From positions 1 to 35,781 of the forward strand of contig CAYGRM010000020.1 in the NCBI GenBank assembly GCA_964352225.1: a DNA stretch of 35,781 bases, written 5' to 3'. The notes beneath the pieces are model-generated. The model had not been told where the DNA came from. It made no database searches and worked only from the letters and a program-made list of their open reading frames with translations. Position numbers and translations under genes: made by a program. Shown here piece by piece: positions 1 through 7,156 of the stretch (positions within the stretch are counted from its first letter, which is position 1; the number at the start of each line of letters is the position of its first letter). This DNA comes from CAJQQY01 sp964352225 (GTDB lineage: Bacteria > Bacteroidota > Bacteroidia > Chitinophagales > Saprospiraceae).

Positions 1-355
1 ACAAAATTTTCACCTGAAATAACAAAAGTAATGAAACGGACAGACTTTACCATTTTTTTACATAAAAATATCCGCTTTGGCATTTAGAAGACTTTTGAAG
101 GAAAATGCCAACTTATTTTTAAGTTTTACTGTAACCCATTCGTCTTTGGTAGGACAGCAATAATATAACCTTTTCTTTTTCTTTGCTATACGATTCTTTC
201 TATATTGGTGGAGAGATAATATTTAGTCCTCTTAGTTTTTTTAATCTTATTTAAAAATACAGCTGGACTATAATTCACTTTTTGCAAAAGTGTTCTCTTT
301 TTTGTAGAAAATCAATTACCCTTTTTTATTTTTTTAAAAACCAAACTCCAACTTT
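1..355. other. gene-free AT-rich leader region
   Basis: No convincing coding frame is present in these 355 bases. The only structure I can support is the hairpin at 77-111. The rest is T-rich on the plus strand and should contain the promoter of the oxidoreductase gene that starts at 356, but I found no convincing TAnnTTTG box. Confidence 0.6.
77..111 (+). terminator. hairpin, possible terminator of a gene left of the window
   Basis: TTGGCATTT (77-85) pairs with AAATGCCAA (103-111) across a 17-nt loop, and the 3' side is followed by a T-rich run. The stem is AT-rich and the upstream gene is outside the window, so a terminator role is only plausible. Confidence 0.35.
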
Positions 356-1711
356 ATGCATGTTGCAATCATTGGCAATGGGATTAGTGGAATCACCGCA
401 GCTAGATATATTCGAAAATTCAGCGACCACCAAATCACCGTTATTTCCTCCGAATCGGATCATTTTTTTTCTCGAACGGCACTCATGTATATTTATATGG
501 GTCACATGAGATTTGAAGATACCAAACCTTATGAAGATTGGTTTTGGGAAAAAAATCGAATCAATCTCAAAAAAGCCTTTGTAGAAAAAGTAAATCATCA
601 AGACAATGAACTACTTTTTACCGGAGGCGAAAAGATGAAATACGATAAATTAATTCTAGCTACTGGTTCGGCTTCCAATAAATTTGGTTGGCCGGGACAA
701 GACTTGGATGCTGTCCATGGAATGTATTCGCTCCAAGACCTAGAGGCCATGGAAAAATATAGTGATGGATTGCAACGTGCAGTAATCGTAGGTGGTGGAT
801 TGATTGGAATCGAAATGGCAGAAATGTTTCACTCCCGAAATATTCCAGTTACTTTCCTTGTTCGAGAAACTAATTTTTGGGACGGCGTAATTCCTCTCGA
901 AGAAGCTAAAATGGTTGGGCGCCATATTCTAGAAAATCATATTGACCTTCAGCTTGAAACAGAACTCAAAGAAATTATTGATGATGGTAACGGAAAAGCT
1001 TGTGCAGTTATAACTAGTAAGGGCGAAAGAATTGAATGTGGTTTTGTAGGTCTTACCGCTGGTGTTCACCCTAATGTTGATTTTCTAAAAGAATCTGGAA
1101 TTGAAATTCAGAGAGGAATTGTGGTCAATGATTTTTTGCAAACTAATATTCCAAATATCTATGCTATTGGAGATTGTGCTCAAATTACTGATCCAAAACC
1201 AGGACGACGACCGGTCGAAGCAATTTGGTATACTGGCAGAATGATGGGTGAAACGGTTGCCTACAATGTATGTGGAAGCCTGTCTGCCGAAGGTAGAAAA
1301 GTAGCTTACGATCCTGGCATTTGGTTTAACTCTGCAAAATTCTTCGAAATCGAATATCAAGTGTATGGAACTGTTTTGGCAAAAATGGCTGACAACCATG
1401 AAGCTATTTATTGGGAACATGCCGATGGTCGAAAAAGTATTCGAGTGATTTTTGATAAAAATACGGAAGAGATTGTTGGCTTCAATTTGATGGGCGTTCG
1501 ATTCCGACATGAAGTTTGTGAAAAGTGGTTGAAGGAAAAAACAAATGTAGAAGTAGTGTTACAAGATTTAGCGATTGCGAATTTTGATCCTGAATTTTAT
1601 AAAACTCACGAACATGAAGTATTGAAAATTTACAATCAAAAATCTGGCAAAAATTTGACTCCAAAGAAAAAACGGGGATGGACTCAAGCCTTTAAATTTT
1701 TGCAATCCTAA
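356..1711 (+). CDS. FAD-dependent NAD(P) oxidoreductase (pyridine nucleotide-disulfide reductase fold)
   Basis: The 451-residue protein has the two-dinucleotide-fold layout of the family. An FAD-binding GNGISG lies at residues 7-12, an ATG motif at 102-104, an NAD(P)-binding GGGLIG at 146-151, and the second FAD motif IGDCA at 271-275. No CxxxxC redox disulfide follows the first fold, so it resembles ferredoxin/rubredoxin-reductase or NADH-dehydrogenase-like members rather than thiol reductases. There is no signal peptide, so it is probably cytoplasmic. It lies 70 bases upstream of the membrane 4Fe-4S gene on the same strand. The inference is that it passes NAD(P)H electrons to that protein or shares an electron pathway with it. 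The substrate is unknown. The start at 356 places the first Rossmann strand right at the N-terminus, as expected. Confidence 0.85.
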   Translation: MHVAIIGNGISGITAARYIRKFSDHQITVISSESDHFFSRTALMYIYMGHMRFEDTKPYEDWFWEKNRINLKKAFVEKVNHQDNELLFTGGEKMKYDKLILATGSASNKFGWPGQDLDAVHGMYSLQDLEAMEKYSDGLQRAVIVGGGLIGIEMAEMFHSRNIPVTFLVRETNFWDGVIPLEEAKMVGRHILENHIDLQLETELKEIIDDGNGKACAVITSKGERIECGFVGLTAGVHPNVDFLKESGIEIQRGIVVNDFLQTNIPNIYAIGDCAQITDPKPGRRPVEAIWYTGRMMGETVAYNVCGSLSAEGRKVAYDPGIWFNSAKFFEIEYQVYGTVLAKMADNHEAIYWEHADGRKSIRVIFDKNTEEIVGFNLMGVRFRHEVCEKWLKEKTNVEVVLQDLAIANFDPEFYKTHEHEVLKIYNQKSGKNLTPKKKRGWTQAFKFLQS

Positions 1712-1725
1712 AAAAATCATCCTTT

Positions 1726-1758
1726 ACCCTTGACACGTTTTGAAACCGTGCCACGGGT
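1726..1758. repeat. imperfect intergenic hairpin
   Basis: ACCCTTGACACG (1726-1737) is nearly complementary to CGTGCCACGGGT (1747-1758), with 10 of 12 positions pairing and a 9-nt loop. It fills the gap between the oxidoreductase and the Fe-S gene and has no T tract. The stem at 14873-14903 shares the words CCGTG and GCAC, so both may derive from a dispersed palindrome family. Confidence 0.45.
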
Positions 1759-1781
1759 CTGCTTACCTAAAAAAAACGAAA

Positions 1782-2189
1782 ATGAAATTAATTAAAAATA
1801 TTGGTCTTACTCTTTTCATTTTAGCGCTTACCATTTTTGTGGCGTCGCTTACCTTGAGCAATCACACTTTAACAGAAACAGTTTTATCTAAAAACATTTC
1901 CAATCAATATCATCGAGAGATGATCCAACAACAAGCAGGAGATTTGATGGGAAAAGAATTCGGAAGTAATGTGGCTTTTATCAATGCGATGAAACCTGTC
2001 TTAAATAACTCCTTGGATGCATTGGACAAATCTGTTGGTGTTGATCCTGCGAATGGAGTTTGGAATGCTATTAAAGAAAAATTACCAGAAGGTATAGAAA
2101 ACGAAAGCGAGTACCGAATGTACCCAAATACTGTTGATGATTACCTTTTCACTTTGACGAAATATTCCGCTGACGGGCTACTTCCTTGA
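1782..2189 (+). CDS. N-terminal fragment of an interrupted 4Fe-4S membrane protein
   Basis: This frame encodes 135 residues and ends at a TGA (2187-2189). The same frame reopens at once and runs on through the Fe-S protein to 3668. The fragment has one N-terminal membrane segment (about residues 5-24) and an extracytoplasmic region ending in a YSADGLLP motif. In the Bacteroidota family I recall, that motif sits just before the second membrane helix of a single polypeptide of about 600 residues. The ATG at 1782 is preferred over upstream in-frame starts, because the extra residues would be encoded by the hairpin at 1726-1758 and would precede a typical K-rich membrane-anchor start. Most likely this is half of a gene broken by a point nonsense mutation or base-call error. 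Confidence 0.7.
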   Translation: MKLIKNIGLTLFILALTIFVASLTLSNHTLTETVLSKNISNQYHREMIQQQAGDLMGKEFGSNVAFINAMKPVLNNSLDALDKSVGVDPANGVWNAIKEKLPEGIENESEYRMYPNTVDDYLFTLTKYSADGLLP

Positions 2190-2207
2190 AATTCTTATTT
2201 TTTCTTT

Positions 2208-3668
2208 TTGCTTAGTTTTATTTTAGCAGCGCTGGGTGGTTTGATGTACCTTTTACCTGACCTTAATTTAATTCCAGGAATTAAGAATAATCAAATTTAC
2301 GATAGCCCTGCCACTCGTGGGATTACTTTCCAAGCAAGAATGGTTTTCCTTGGAATGACCATTTTGGCTAGTATTTTATTGGCTGTTTTTAAATATTTAT
2401 TCATTGGTATTTTGACTATTGTCGCAGGTGTTTTTATTATTTATAGAATTCAAAAAACGAATAAAGAAAACCAAGTTTCCTTAGCAAAAACAAGAAAAGT
2501 AACTGCAGCTAAAGGCCTTGGATGGATTGGAATTTCCTTCGGTATCTTTTTGATTTTGTTTTATGTTGCATTGTATTTTTTCCCAGAATATATTACGAAC
2601 TGGACTTTGATGCTCGATCCGATTTCTGAATCGTTGAGTGGCAATACTGCGGGGCGTTGGTTCCTTTATGGCTTCCTTTACACCATGGTGATGATCGTGA
2701 TGGGCATTCGAATGTTGATAAAATATCGGCATAATAACTATCAATTAATTCGAACTGGTTCAGTAATGTTTTTCCAAACTGCCTTCGCATTTTTGATTCC
2801 AGAATTTTTATTGCGACTCAATCAGCCCTACATGGATTTTAAAAATGCATGGCCGCTTGATTATGATTTTTTCTTTGGGGAAAGTATAGATAAAATGTAC
2901 GGACAAGGAACTGAGTTTGCCATTGCAGGTTGGGCGACGAGTGTAGGGACGATGATGTTTATTTGGGGGATTGTTTTGACACTCGTAGTCGTTCCATTCT
3001 TCACTTATTATTTTGGGAAAAGATGGTATTGCTCCTGGGTTTGTGGATGTGGTGGTTTGGCAGAAACCTTGGGGGATCCTTATCGACAACTTTCTGATAA
3101 AAGTTTAACTGCTTGGAAATATGAGCGATATATCATTCATGGTGTTTTAGTTTTCGCTGTGGTAATGACTGGAATGGTACTTTATACTTACTGGACAAAG
3201 AGTTCAAATATTTTATTTTTCGACTCCTATAATGTGCGTTCGTGGTATGGATTTTTTATCGGTTCTATGTTTTCAGGAATAGTGGGAACTGGTTTTTATC
3301 CATTGATGGGAAATCGGGTTTGGTGTAGATTTGGATGTCCGTTGGCAGCTTTGATGGGATTAGTACAGCGTTTTAAATCCCGATTTAGAATTACGACTAA
3401 CGGAGGTCAATGTATCAGTTGTGGAAATTGTTCGACTTATTGTGAGATGGGAATTGATGTTCGAGCTTACGCTCAAAAAGGTCAAAATATAGTTCGAGCA
3501 TCTTGCGTCGGTTGCGGTATTTGTGCAGCAGTTTGCCCACGTGGTGTTTTACGATTGGAAAACGGAACGGTTGATATTGATAATCGAGTGACGGAATTAA
3601 AAACAGTTCATGTGAAGTCGATTAGCTTTGAGGATGGTGCATTTTCTTTGGAAGGAAATGAGGTGTAG
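2208..3668 (+). CDS. 4Fe-4S binding polytopic membrane protein (C-terminal part of the interrupted gene)
   Basis: This part is in the same frame as the fragment ending at 2189. A TTG at 2208 or an ATG at 2244 could restart it, giving 486 or 474 residues. It holds about six membrane helices, then Cys motifs resembling the NapH/NosR/CcoG group (YCSWVCGCGG and WCRFGCP), then a C-terminal two-cluster ferredoxin domain with CISCGNCSTYC and CVGCGICAAVCP. That layout fits a membrane electron-transfer protein with its clusters on the cytoplasmic side. The neighbouring NAD(P)H oxidoreductase is a likely electron donor (inference). All Cys motifs are intact, so selection has acted on this part until recently. 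With the upstream half, the complete protein would be 628 residues. Confidence 0.8.
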   Translation: MLSFILAALGGLMYLLPDLNLIPGIKNNQIYDSPATRGITFQARMVFLGMTILASILLAVFKYLFIGILTIVAGVFIIYRIQKTNKENQVSLAKTRKVTAAKGLGWIGISFGIFLILFYVALYFFPEYITNWTLMLDPISESLSGNTAGRWFLYGFLYTMVMIVMGIRMLIKYRHNNYQLIRTGSVMFFQTAFAFLIPEFLLRLNQPYMDFKNAWPLDYDFFFGESIDKMYGQGTEFAIAGWATSVGTMMFIWGIVLTLVVVPFFTYYFGKRWYCSWVCGCGGLAETLGDPYRQLSDKSLTAWKYERYIIHGVLVFAVVMTGMVLYTYWTKSSNILFFDSYNVRSWYGFFIGSMFSGIVGTGFYPLMGNRVWCRFGCPLAALMGLVQRFKSRFRITTNGGQCISCGNCSTYCEMGIDVRAYAQKGQNIVRASCVGCGICAAVCPRGVLRLENGTVDIDNRVTELKTVHVKSISFEDGAFSLEGNEV

Positions 3669-3674
3669 AATTAA

Positions 3675-3704
3675 TGATGAGTTAGAAGTGATGAGTGATG
3701 AGTT
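3675..3704. repeat. half-copy of the GATGAGT-type palindromic repeat
   Basis: This 30-nt stretch after the Fe-S gene stop is rich in GTGATGAGT words. It matches the left arm of the palindrome at 33205-33276 at about 24 of 30 positions by eye. It looks like one remaining arm of the same repeat family. Confidence 0.45.
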
Positions 3705-3741
3705 AAAAAAAATGCAGTTCAAATTGAACTGCATTTTTTTT
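3705..3741. terminator. bidirectional terminator between convergent genes
   Basis: A perfect 12-bp stem, AATGCAGTTCAA (3711-3722) with TTGAACTGCATT (3724-3735), is flanked by A6 on the left and T6 on the right. It can therefore terminate both the plus-strand Fe-S gene and the minus-strand Omp28-like gene. Confidence 0.85.
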
Positions 3742-3768
3742 GCGTGACATATATTTTTTTCACAAAAA

Positions 3769-4593
3769 CTACTCTTCCACATGTGCTGATTCTACTTGCA
3801 AAATTTCTTTTTTCTGTCCATTAATCAAATTTACAAAAGCAATAACTTCACAATCTTCTGTTTTCCAACCCTCTGGTAATGTCATTGAGTAAGTCTTATC
3901 ATAACTATCACCTACAGACATATTGGTTTGTAAAAGATCACCCTTTGGTTCAGTCATCGTTGTTCTAAAGACGTGTTTATGATTATAATCTTGAATAAAT
4001 CCATTTACCTCATCATCTTGTGGATCAACAATATTATTTTCAGTAATCATAATTGTCAACTTTAAATCGCCGGAAATATCTTCCTCTGCAATTCCAGACA
4101 CTCTTACTTCAAAATCGCGAGTTATAGGATCATAATCTTTTGTAATATTTACGGTCAATTTTAGATCTTCCTCTAATTCTTGAAGAATATGTCCTGACCA
4201 TAATTCTTTTGAACTTTGTAAAAAATATGCTCCCCCATCAAAGTCTTTTCTATTCACGACAGCACTTGGGTATGCGGCTGGGCGACCTAAATGATCTGCA
4301 ATTTCCTCTGCTTCTGGTGTTCTGAAATCATGGTTACTTGTTGGAAATGGACTCCCAAAATCTGAAGTATGAATAGAAACTACTACTAAATTTTCTCCAA
4401 ATTGATCTAATAAAGATTGTAACTCTGCACTTCCTGATGGACATCCAACACATCTAACTCCAGTAAATTCTTCCACCATTACTTTTCGAGCAGTATCAAC
4501 TACAGGTGCATCGGGCACTACTGCCAGATTTTCCTTGCAAGAATAAAAAGCAACTGCTAATACAATTACAAATAAGAAGGTTAACTTTTTCAT
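3769..4593 (-). CDS. Omp28-like outer-membrane lipoprotein with thioredoxin-like CxxC
   Basis: The 274-residue product starts with MKKLTF, a hydrophobic leader and a lipobox-like FYSC (Cys19), so it should be a lipoprotein. An in-frame start 24 bases upstream is less likely because it would precede the lipid-anchor leader. After a short linker, a VEEFTG strand leads into CVGC (Cys48-Cys51), the thioredoxin-like motif of Omp28-related proteins, followed by a mixed alpha/beta region and a beta-rich C-terminal half. It lies 60 bases downstream of the barrel gene at 4654-6354 on the same strand, so the two probably form an operon. The divergent TlpA gene suggests shared thiol chemistry. The molecular role of Omp28 proteins is not well defined. 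Confidence 0.75.
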   Translation of the reverse strand: MKKLTFLFVIVLAVAFYSCKENLAVVPDAPVVDTARKVMVEEFTGVRCVGCPSGSAELQSLLDQFGENLVVVSIHTSDFGSPFPTSNHDFRTPEAEEIADHLGRPAAYPSAVVNRKDFDGGAYFLQSSKELWSGHILQELEEDLKLTVNITKDYDPITRDFEVRVSGIAEEDISGDLKLTIMITENNIVDPQDDEVNGFIQDYNHKHVFRTTMTEPKGDLLQTNMSVGDSYDKTYSMTLPEGWKTEDCEVIAFVNLINGQKKEILQVESAHVEE

Positions 4594-4653
4594 TACATAT
4601 AATATTTTAAATAACAATCTAATTTAAACACTTTGTTCTACTTTTCAAAACAA

Positions 4654-6354
4654 TTAAAATGTAGAACGTACTGACATTCTCACTCCACTAAATGCTGGTT
4701 CCAATCGGCAAATTCCTCCTGCACAAACAATCCCCTCTACTTGCTTCACATACTTAATTTCAAAACGATTTGATCGATACGTATAAACTGCTCCAACAGT
4801 TGGATAATGCAAATCTTTTGCTTCTTCTCCTTCGGGTAAATTACTTTTGTAAGGATCTACATTATACATGTCCGAAACCGTAATTATCCAATGTGGCGCA
4901 AGTCCTATTTCCAATTGTGCAAAAATCCAATCTCCAAAATCTCTGTTTGTATAACCAGAAAGTCCTGGAGCTGTCAACATATATTGGAATTCAAATCTAG
5001 CCGACTTCTTTCTAGATATCTTATATAAAAACTCTGCATATGGAGTTATTGTTTCCAATATGTCTACACCAGTTTTTCCTTCATAAATATTTTGATTATA
5101 GTTCTGCCATTGAATTCCGCTAATCAATTGCCATTTTCTTTTATACTTGTAAGTAACTTCCGTATAAATTTCTCGGTAAAGTAAATCATTATCCAGATTG
5201 GTAATATTCGAGAAATTCACCAAAAAACCTAGCTTACGACTAGGCGAATATCGGACATCTAACTGCACCGCTTTTTCACCCAACTCTTGTGTTGCAGGTG
5301 AGTACCGAGCATTCAATCGATAAGTATTTACTCGGGTCATTGGTGGCAAAAAATTAATGGCTCCTCGATTAGTTCTCTCAAAAGGATCCAATCGAAAAGA
5401 GAAGTTTTCTGTTCTTTTTCCCTCTAAAGAAATTCCAAAACCATTTCCTGCATAGCCTATTGAAGTATAAATAACATTTCCATCTTCTAAAACAAACTTC
5501 CCTGGAACAGATCTTTCCAAACCTGTCTCTTCATCAATTATTGTCCTTCTAAAAAAAGGATCCCAAAACACCTCATTGGTTTTATATGCTCCTTCCACGT
5601 ACCATGTAAATGGTCCAGCATTTAAGGTATTGTAAAATGAAAAAGCATAAGAATTATAATTGACTGAGTCAATACGATAAGGGTCTTGATAAAAACTCAT
5701 ACTAGTCAGTAATAATCCCATATTTTCATCATCAACGGTTTTACTCATCACTCCAAAACCTGGAGCAAAACTTACACTACTTGAATCTATTTTCACATAA
5801 CCATCAATACTTGCCCCTTTAATCACAGAAGCATAGGTATCGAATAAGTTTTTCTGGCGACCAGTCAATACTTTCACTTGCCAATCCGGAGTGATATCAT
5901 AAGTTAATTTTAATCCTTCTAAAGCATTATCAATCAAAAGTGGTCGTTCCTCGAAAGCTCTAAAAATAATTCCACTCCCAATTTGATCATATATATATCC
6001 TGCGGTAATTCCTAACTTATTGACCTTCTTATTGACATACCATCGACCGATACCTTGATCTGTATAACTTTCATTCGGTTGAAGTAAATTAGAGTTATTG
6101 AAAAAATCAAACCGTACCCCAAAGTCAAATCCGAAGTTGCTATATTTCAAATCTAACCAAACTTCCGAGCCAAATAATTGACGATCATACTGAGGTGTAT
6201 TAAATGCTTCGATTAAAGAATCTTCTTGAAAGAAGTTTCCGTTAGATTCTAAACTTCCAGAGAATGTTCCCTGATTGTTACTTTGGGAAAAACCCAACGT
6301 ATAAATAAATGTAAAGAGGATTAGAAGTAATCCATTTTGTTTTGTAAGTAGCAT
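4654..6354 (-). CDS. outer-membrane beta-barrel protein, DUF6029-like
   Basis: The 566-residue product has a cleavable signal peptide ending around FSQS, followed by many alternating hydrophobic strands and a C-terminal aromatic residue (RSTF), as expected for an outer-membrane barrel. The N-terminal GTFSGSLESNG stretch, the GSGIIFRAFEERPLLIDNALEG region and the C-terminal VCAGGICRLEPAFSG match my memory of DUF6029 proteins. The two Cys near the C-terminus are the only obvious pair and may form an extracellular or periplasmic disulfide. It probably shares an operon with the Omp28-like lipoprotein and is divergent from a TlpA thioredoxin, a linkage that fits a redox or export role (inference). 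The family assignment is from memory and should be confirmed by profile search. Confidence 0.7.
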   Translation of the reverse strand: MLLTKQNGLLLILFTFIYTLGFSQSNNQGTFSGSLESNGNFFQEDSLIEAFNTPQYDRQLFGSEVWLDLKYSNFGFDFGVRFDFFNNSNLLQPNESYTDQGIGRWYVNKKVNKLGITAGYIYDQIGSGIIFRAFEERPLLIDNALEGLKLTYDITPDWQVKVLTGRQKNLFDTYASVIKGASIDGYVKIDSSSVSFAPGFGVMSKTVDDENMGLLLTSMSFYQDPYRIDSVNYNSYAFSFYNTLNAGPFTWYVEGAYKTNEVFWDPFFRRTIIDEETGLERSVPGKFVLEDGNVIYTSIGYAGNGFGISLEGKRTENFSFRLDPFERTNRGAINFLPPMTRVNTYRLNARYSPATQELGEKAVQLDVRYSPSRKLGFLVNFSNITNLDNDLLYREIYTEVTYKYKRKWQLISGIQWQNYNQNIYEGKTGVDILETITPYAEFLYKISRKKSARFEFQYMLTAPGLSGYTNRDFGDWIFAQLEIGLAPHWIITVSDMYNVDPYKSNLPEGEEAKDLHYPTVGAVYTYRSNRFEIKYVKQVEGIVCAGGICRLEPAFSGVRMSVRSTF

Positions 6355-6451
6355 CTGAATATATTATTTAAACTATTTGGAAAAAAACTACACAAAATAG
6401 TTTTTTAAAAATTATATAAAAGTACCTTCATATATTGGTATTTGGAAAAAA

Positions 6452-6470
6452 GGCAATACTTAAGTATGCC
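6452..6470. promoter_or_regulatory. palindrome in the divergent barrel/TlpA intergenic region
   Basis: GGCAATACTTAAGTATGCC is a near-perfect palindrome and a candidate operator. Next to it is the word GCCAAAC followed by CGAAGTT. A similar arrangement occurs at 11467-11515 upstream of the Prc gene. Confidence 0.35.
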
Positions 6471-6532
6471 AAACAGGCGTTAAATCGAAGTTAAACCTAA
6501 ACCAATATTAGCAGTCATGACTTTTTTATGAT

Positions 6533-6540
6533 AAATTTGT
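6533..6540 (+). promoter_or_regulatory. -7 box of the TlpA promoter
   Basis: TAAATTTG fits the Bacteroidota TAnnTTTG -7 consensus. It would start transcription near 6547, giving a leader of about 44 nt. No clear -33 TTTG was found. Confidence 0.4.
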
Positions 6541-6590
6541 CGCGGCTTTCAAACCAAAAAAATTTAACAATCAAAATTAAATAAAATACA

Positions 6591-7088
6591 ATGAAGTTAT
6601 TCAACATTTTATCAGTTGTTTTTGCGCTTTGTCTTTCAACTTCTCTTTTCGCACAGCAAAATTTACCAAATGTAAATGTGAAAGATCTTAAAGGAAAAAC
6701 TGTTAATATCCAAGATTTTGCAAATAACGGAAAAATCACCGTAATAAGTTTTTGGGCAACATGGTGTTCTCCTTGTAAAAAAGAATTAGATGCTATCGCT
6801 GATATTTATCCAGAGTGGCAAGAAGAATACGGTGTAGAAGTAGTTGCGATTACAATTGATAATGCAAGAGCCATGGCAAAAGTACCAGGTATGGTTGAAA
6901 CAAAACAATGGGAATATATAATTCTTTCTGATGTGAACCAAGATTTACAAAGAGCATTAAATTTCCAATCTGTTCCTCAAACATTTTTGTTAGACCAGAA
7001 CGGAAATATCGTTTACACTCACACCGGTTATGTATCAGGTGACGAGTATGAATTGGAAGATAAAATCAAAGCATTAGCTAGAAAGTAA
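6591..7088 (+). CDS. TlpA-like periplasmic thioredoxin
   Basis: The 165-residue product has a signal peptide cleaved near LFAQQ and a compact thioredoxin fold. The active site is WCSPC (Trp58, Cys59-Cys62), and the cis-proline loop appears as SVPQTF. The segments VISFWATW and FLLDQNGNIVY are typical TlpA/ResA strands. It should act in the periplasm on protein disulfides, probably as a reductant, but its partner is unknown. The divergent Omp28-like protein carries CVGC and the barrel carries a Cys pair, so they are candidate substrates. The partial lipoprotein at 35130 has a closely similar C-terminal half. Confidence 0.88.
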   Translation: MKLFNILSVVFALCLSTSLFAQQNLPNVNVKDLKGKTVNIQDFANNGKITVISFWATWCSPCKKELDAIADIYPEWQEEYGVEVVAITIDNARAMAKVPGMVETKQWEYIILSDVNQDLQRALNFQSVPQTFLLDQNGNIVYTHTGYVSGDEYELEDKIKALARK

Positions 7089-7110
7089 TTTGAAATTTCT
7101 TGAATAAAAA

Positions 7111-7142
7111 AAGCGGATATTTTCGAGAGAAAATATCCGCTT
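7111..7142. terminator. bidirectional terminator
   Basis: A 13-bp perfect stem, AAGCGGATATTTT (7111-7123) with AAAATATCCGCTT (7130-7142), has a 6-nt loop and is flanked by an A run and a T run. It serves the convergent TlpA and ABC-F genes. Confidence 0.88.
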
Positions 7143-7156
7143 TTTTTGGGCTAAAA

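Noticed and set aside
1726..1758. Classical terminator between the oxidoreductase and Fe-S genes
   Set aside because: The stem is imperfect and no T tract follows.
1782..3668. Selenocysteine or TGA-tryptophan recoding
   Set aside because: TGA ends ddl, the ECF sigma gene and the GT87-like gene in this window, and no selenocysteine-insertion structure was apparent. A point mutation or error is simpler.
3675..3704. CRISPR-like direct repeats (repeated GATGAGT)
   Set aside because: Units are short, not evenly spaced and lack spacers. They match one arm of a palindromic repeat instead.
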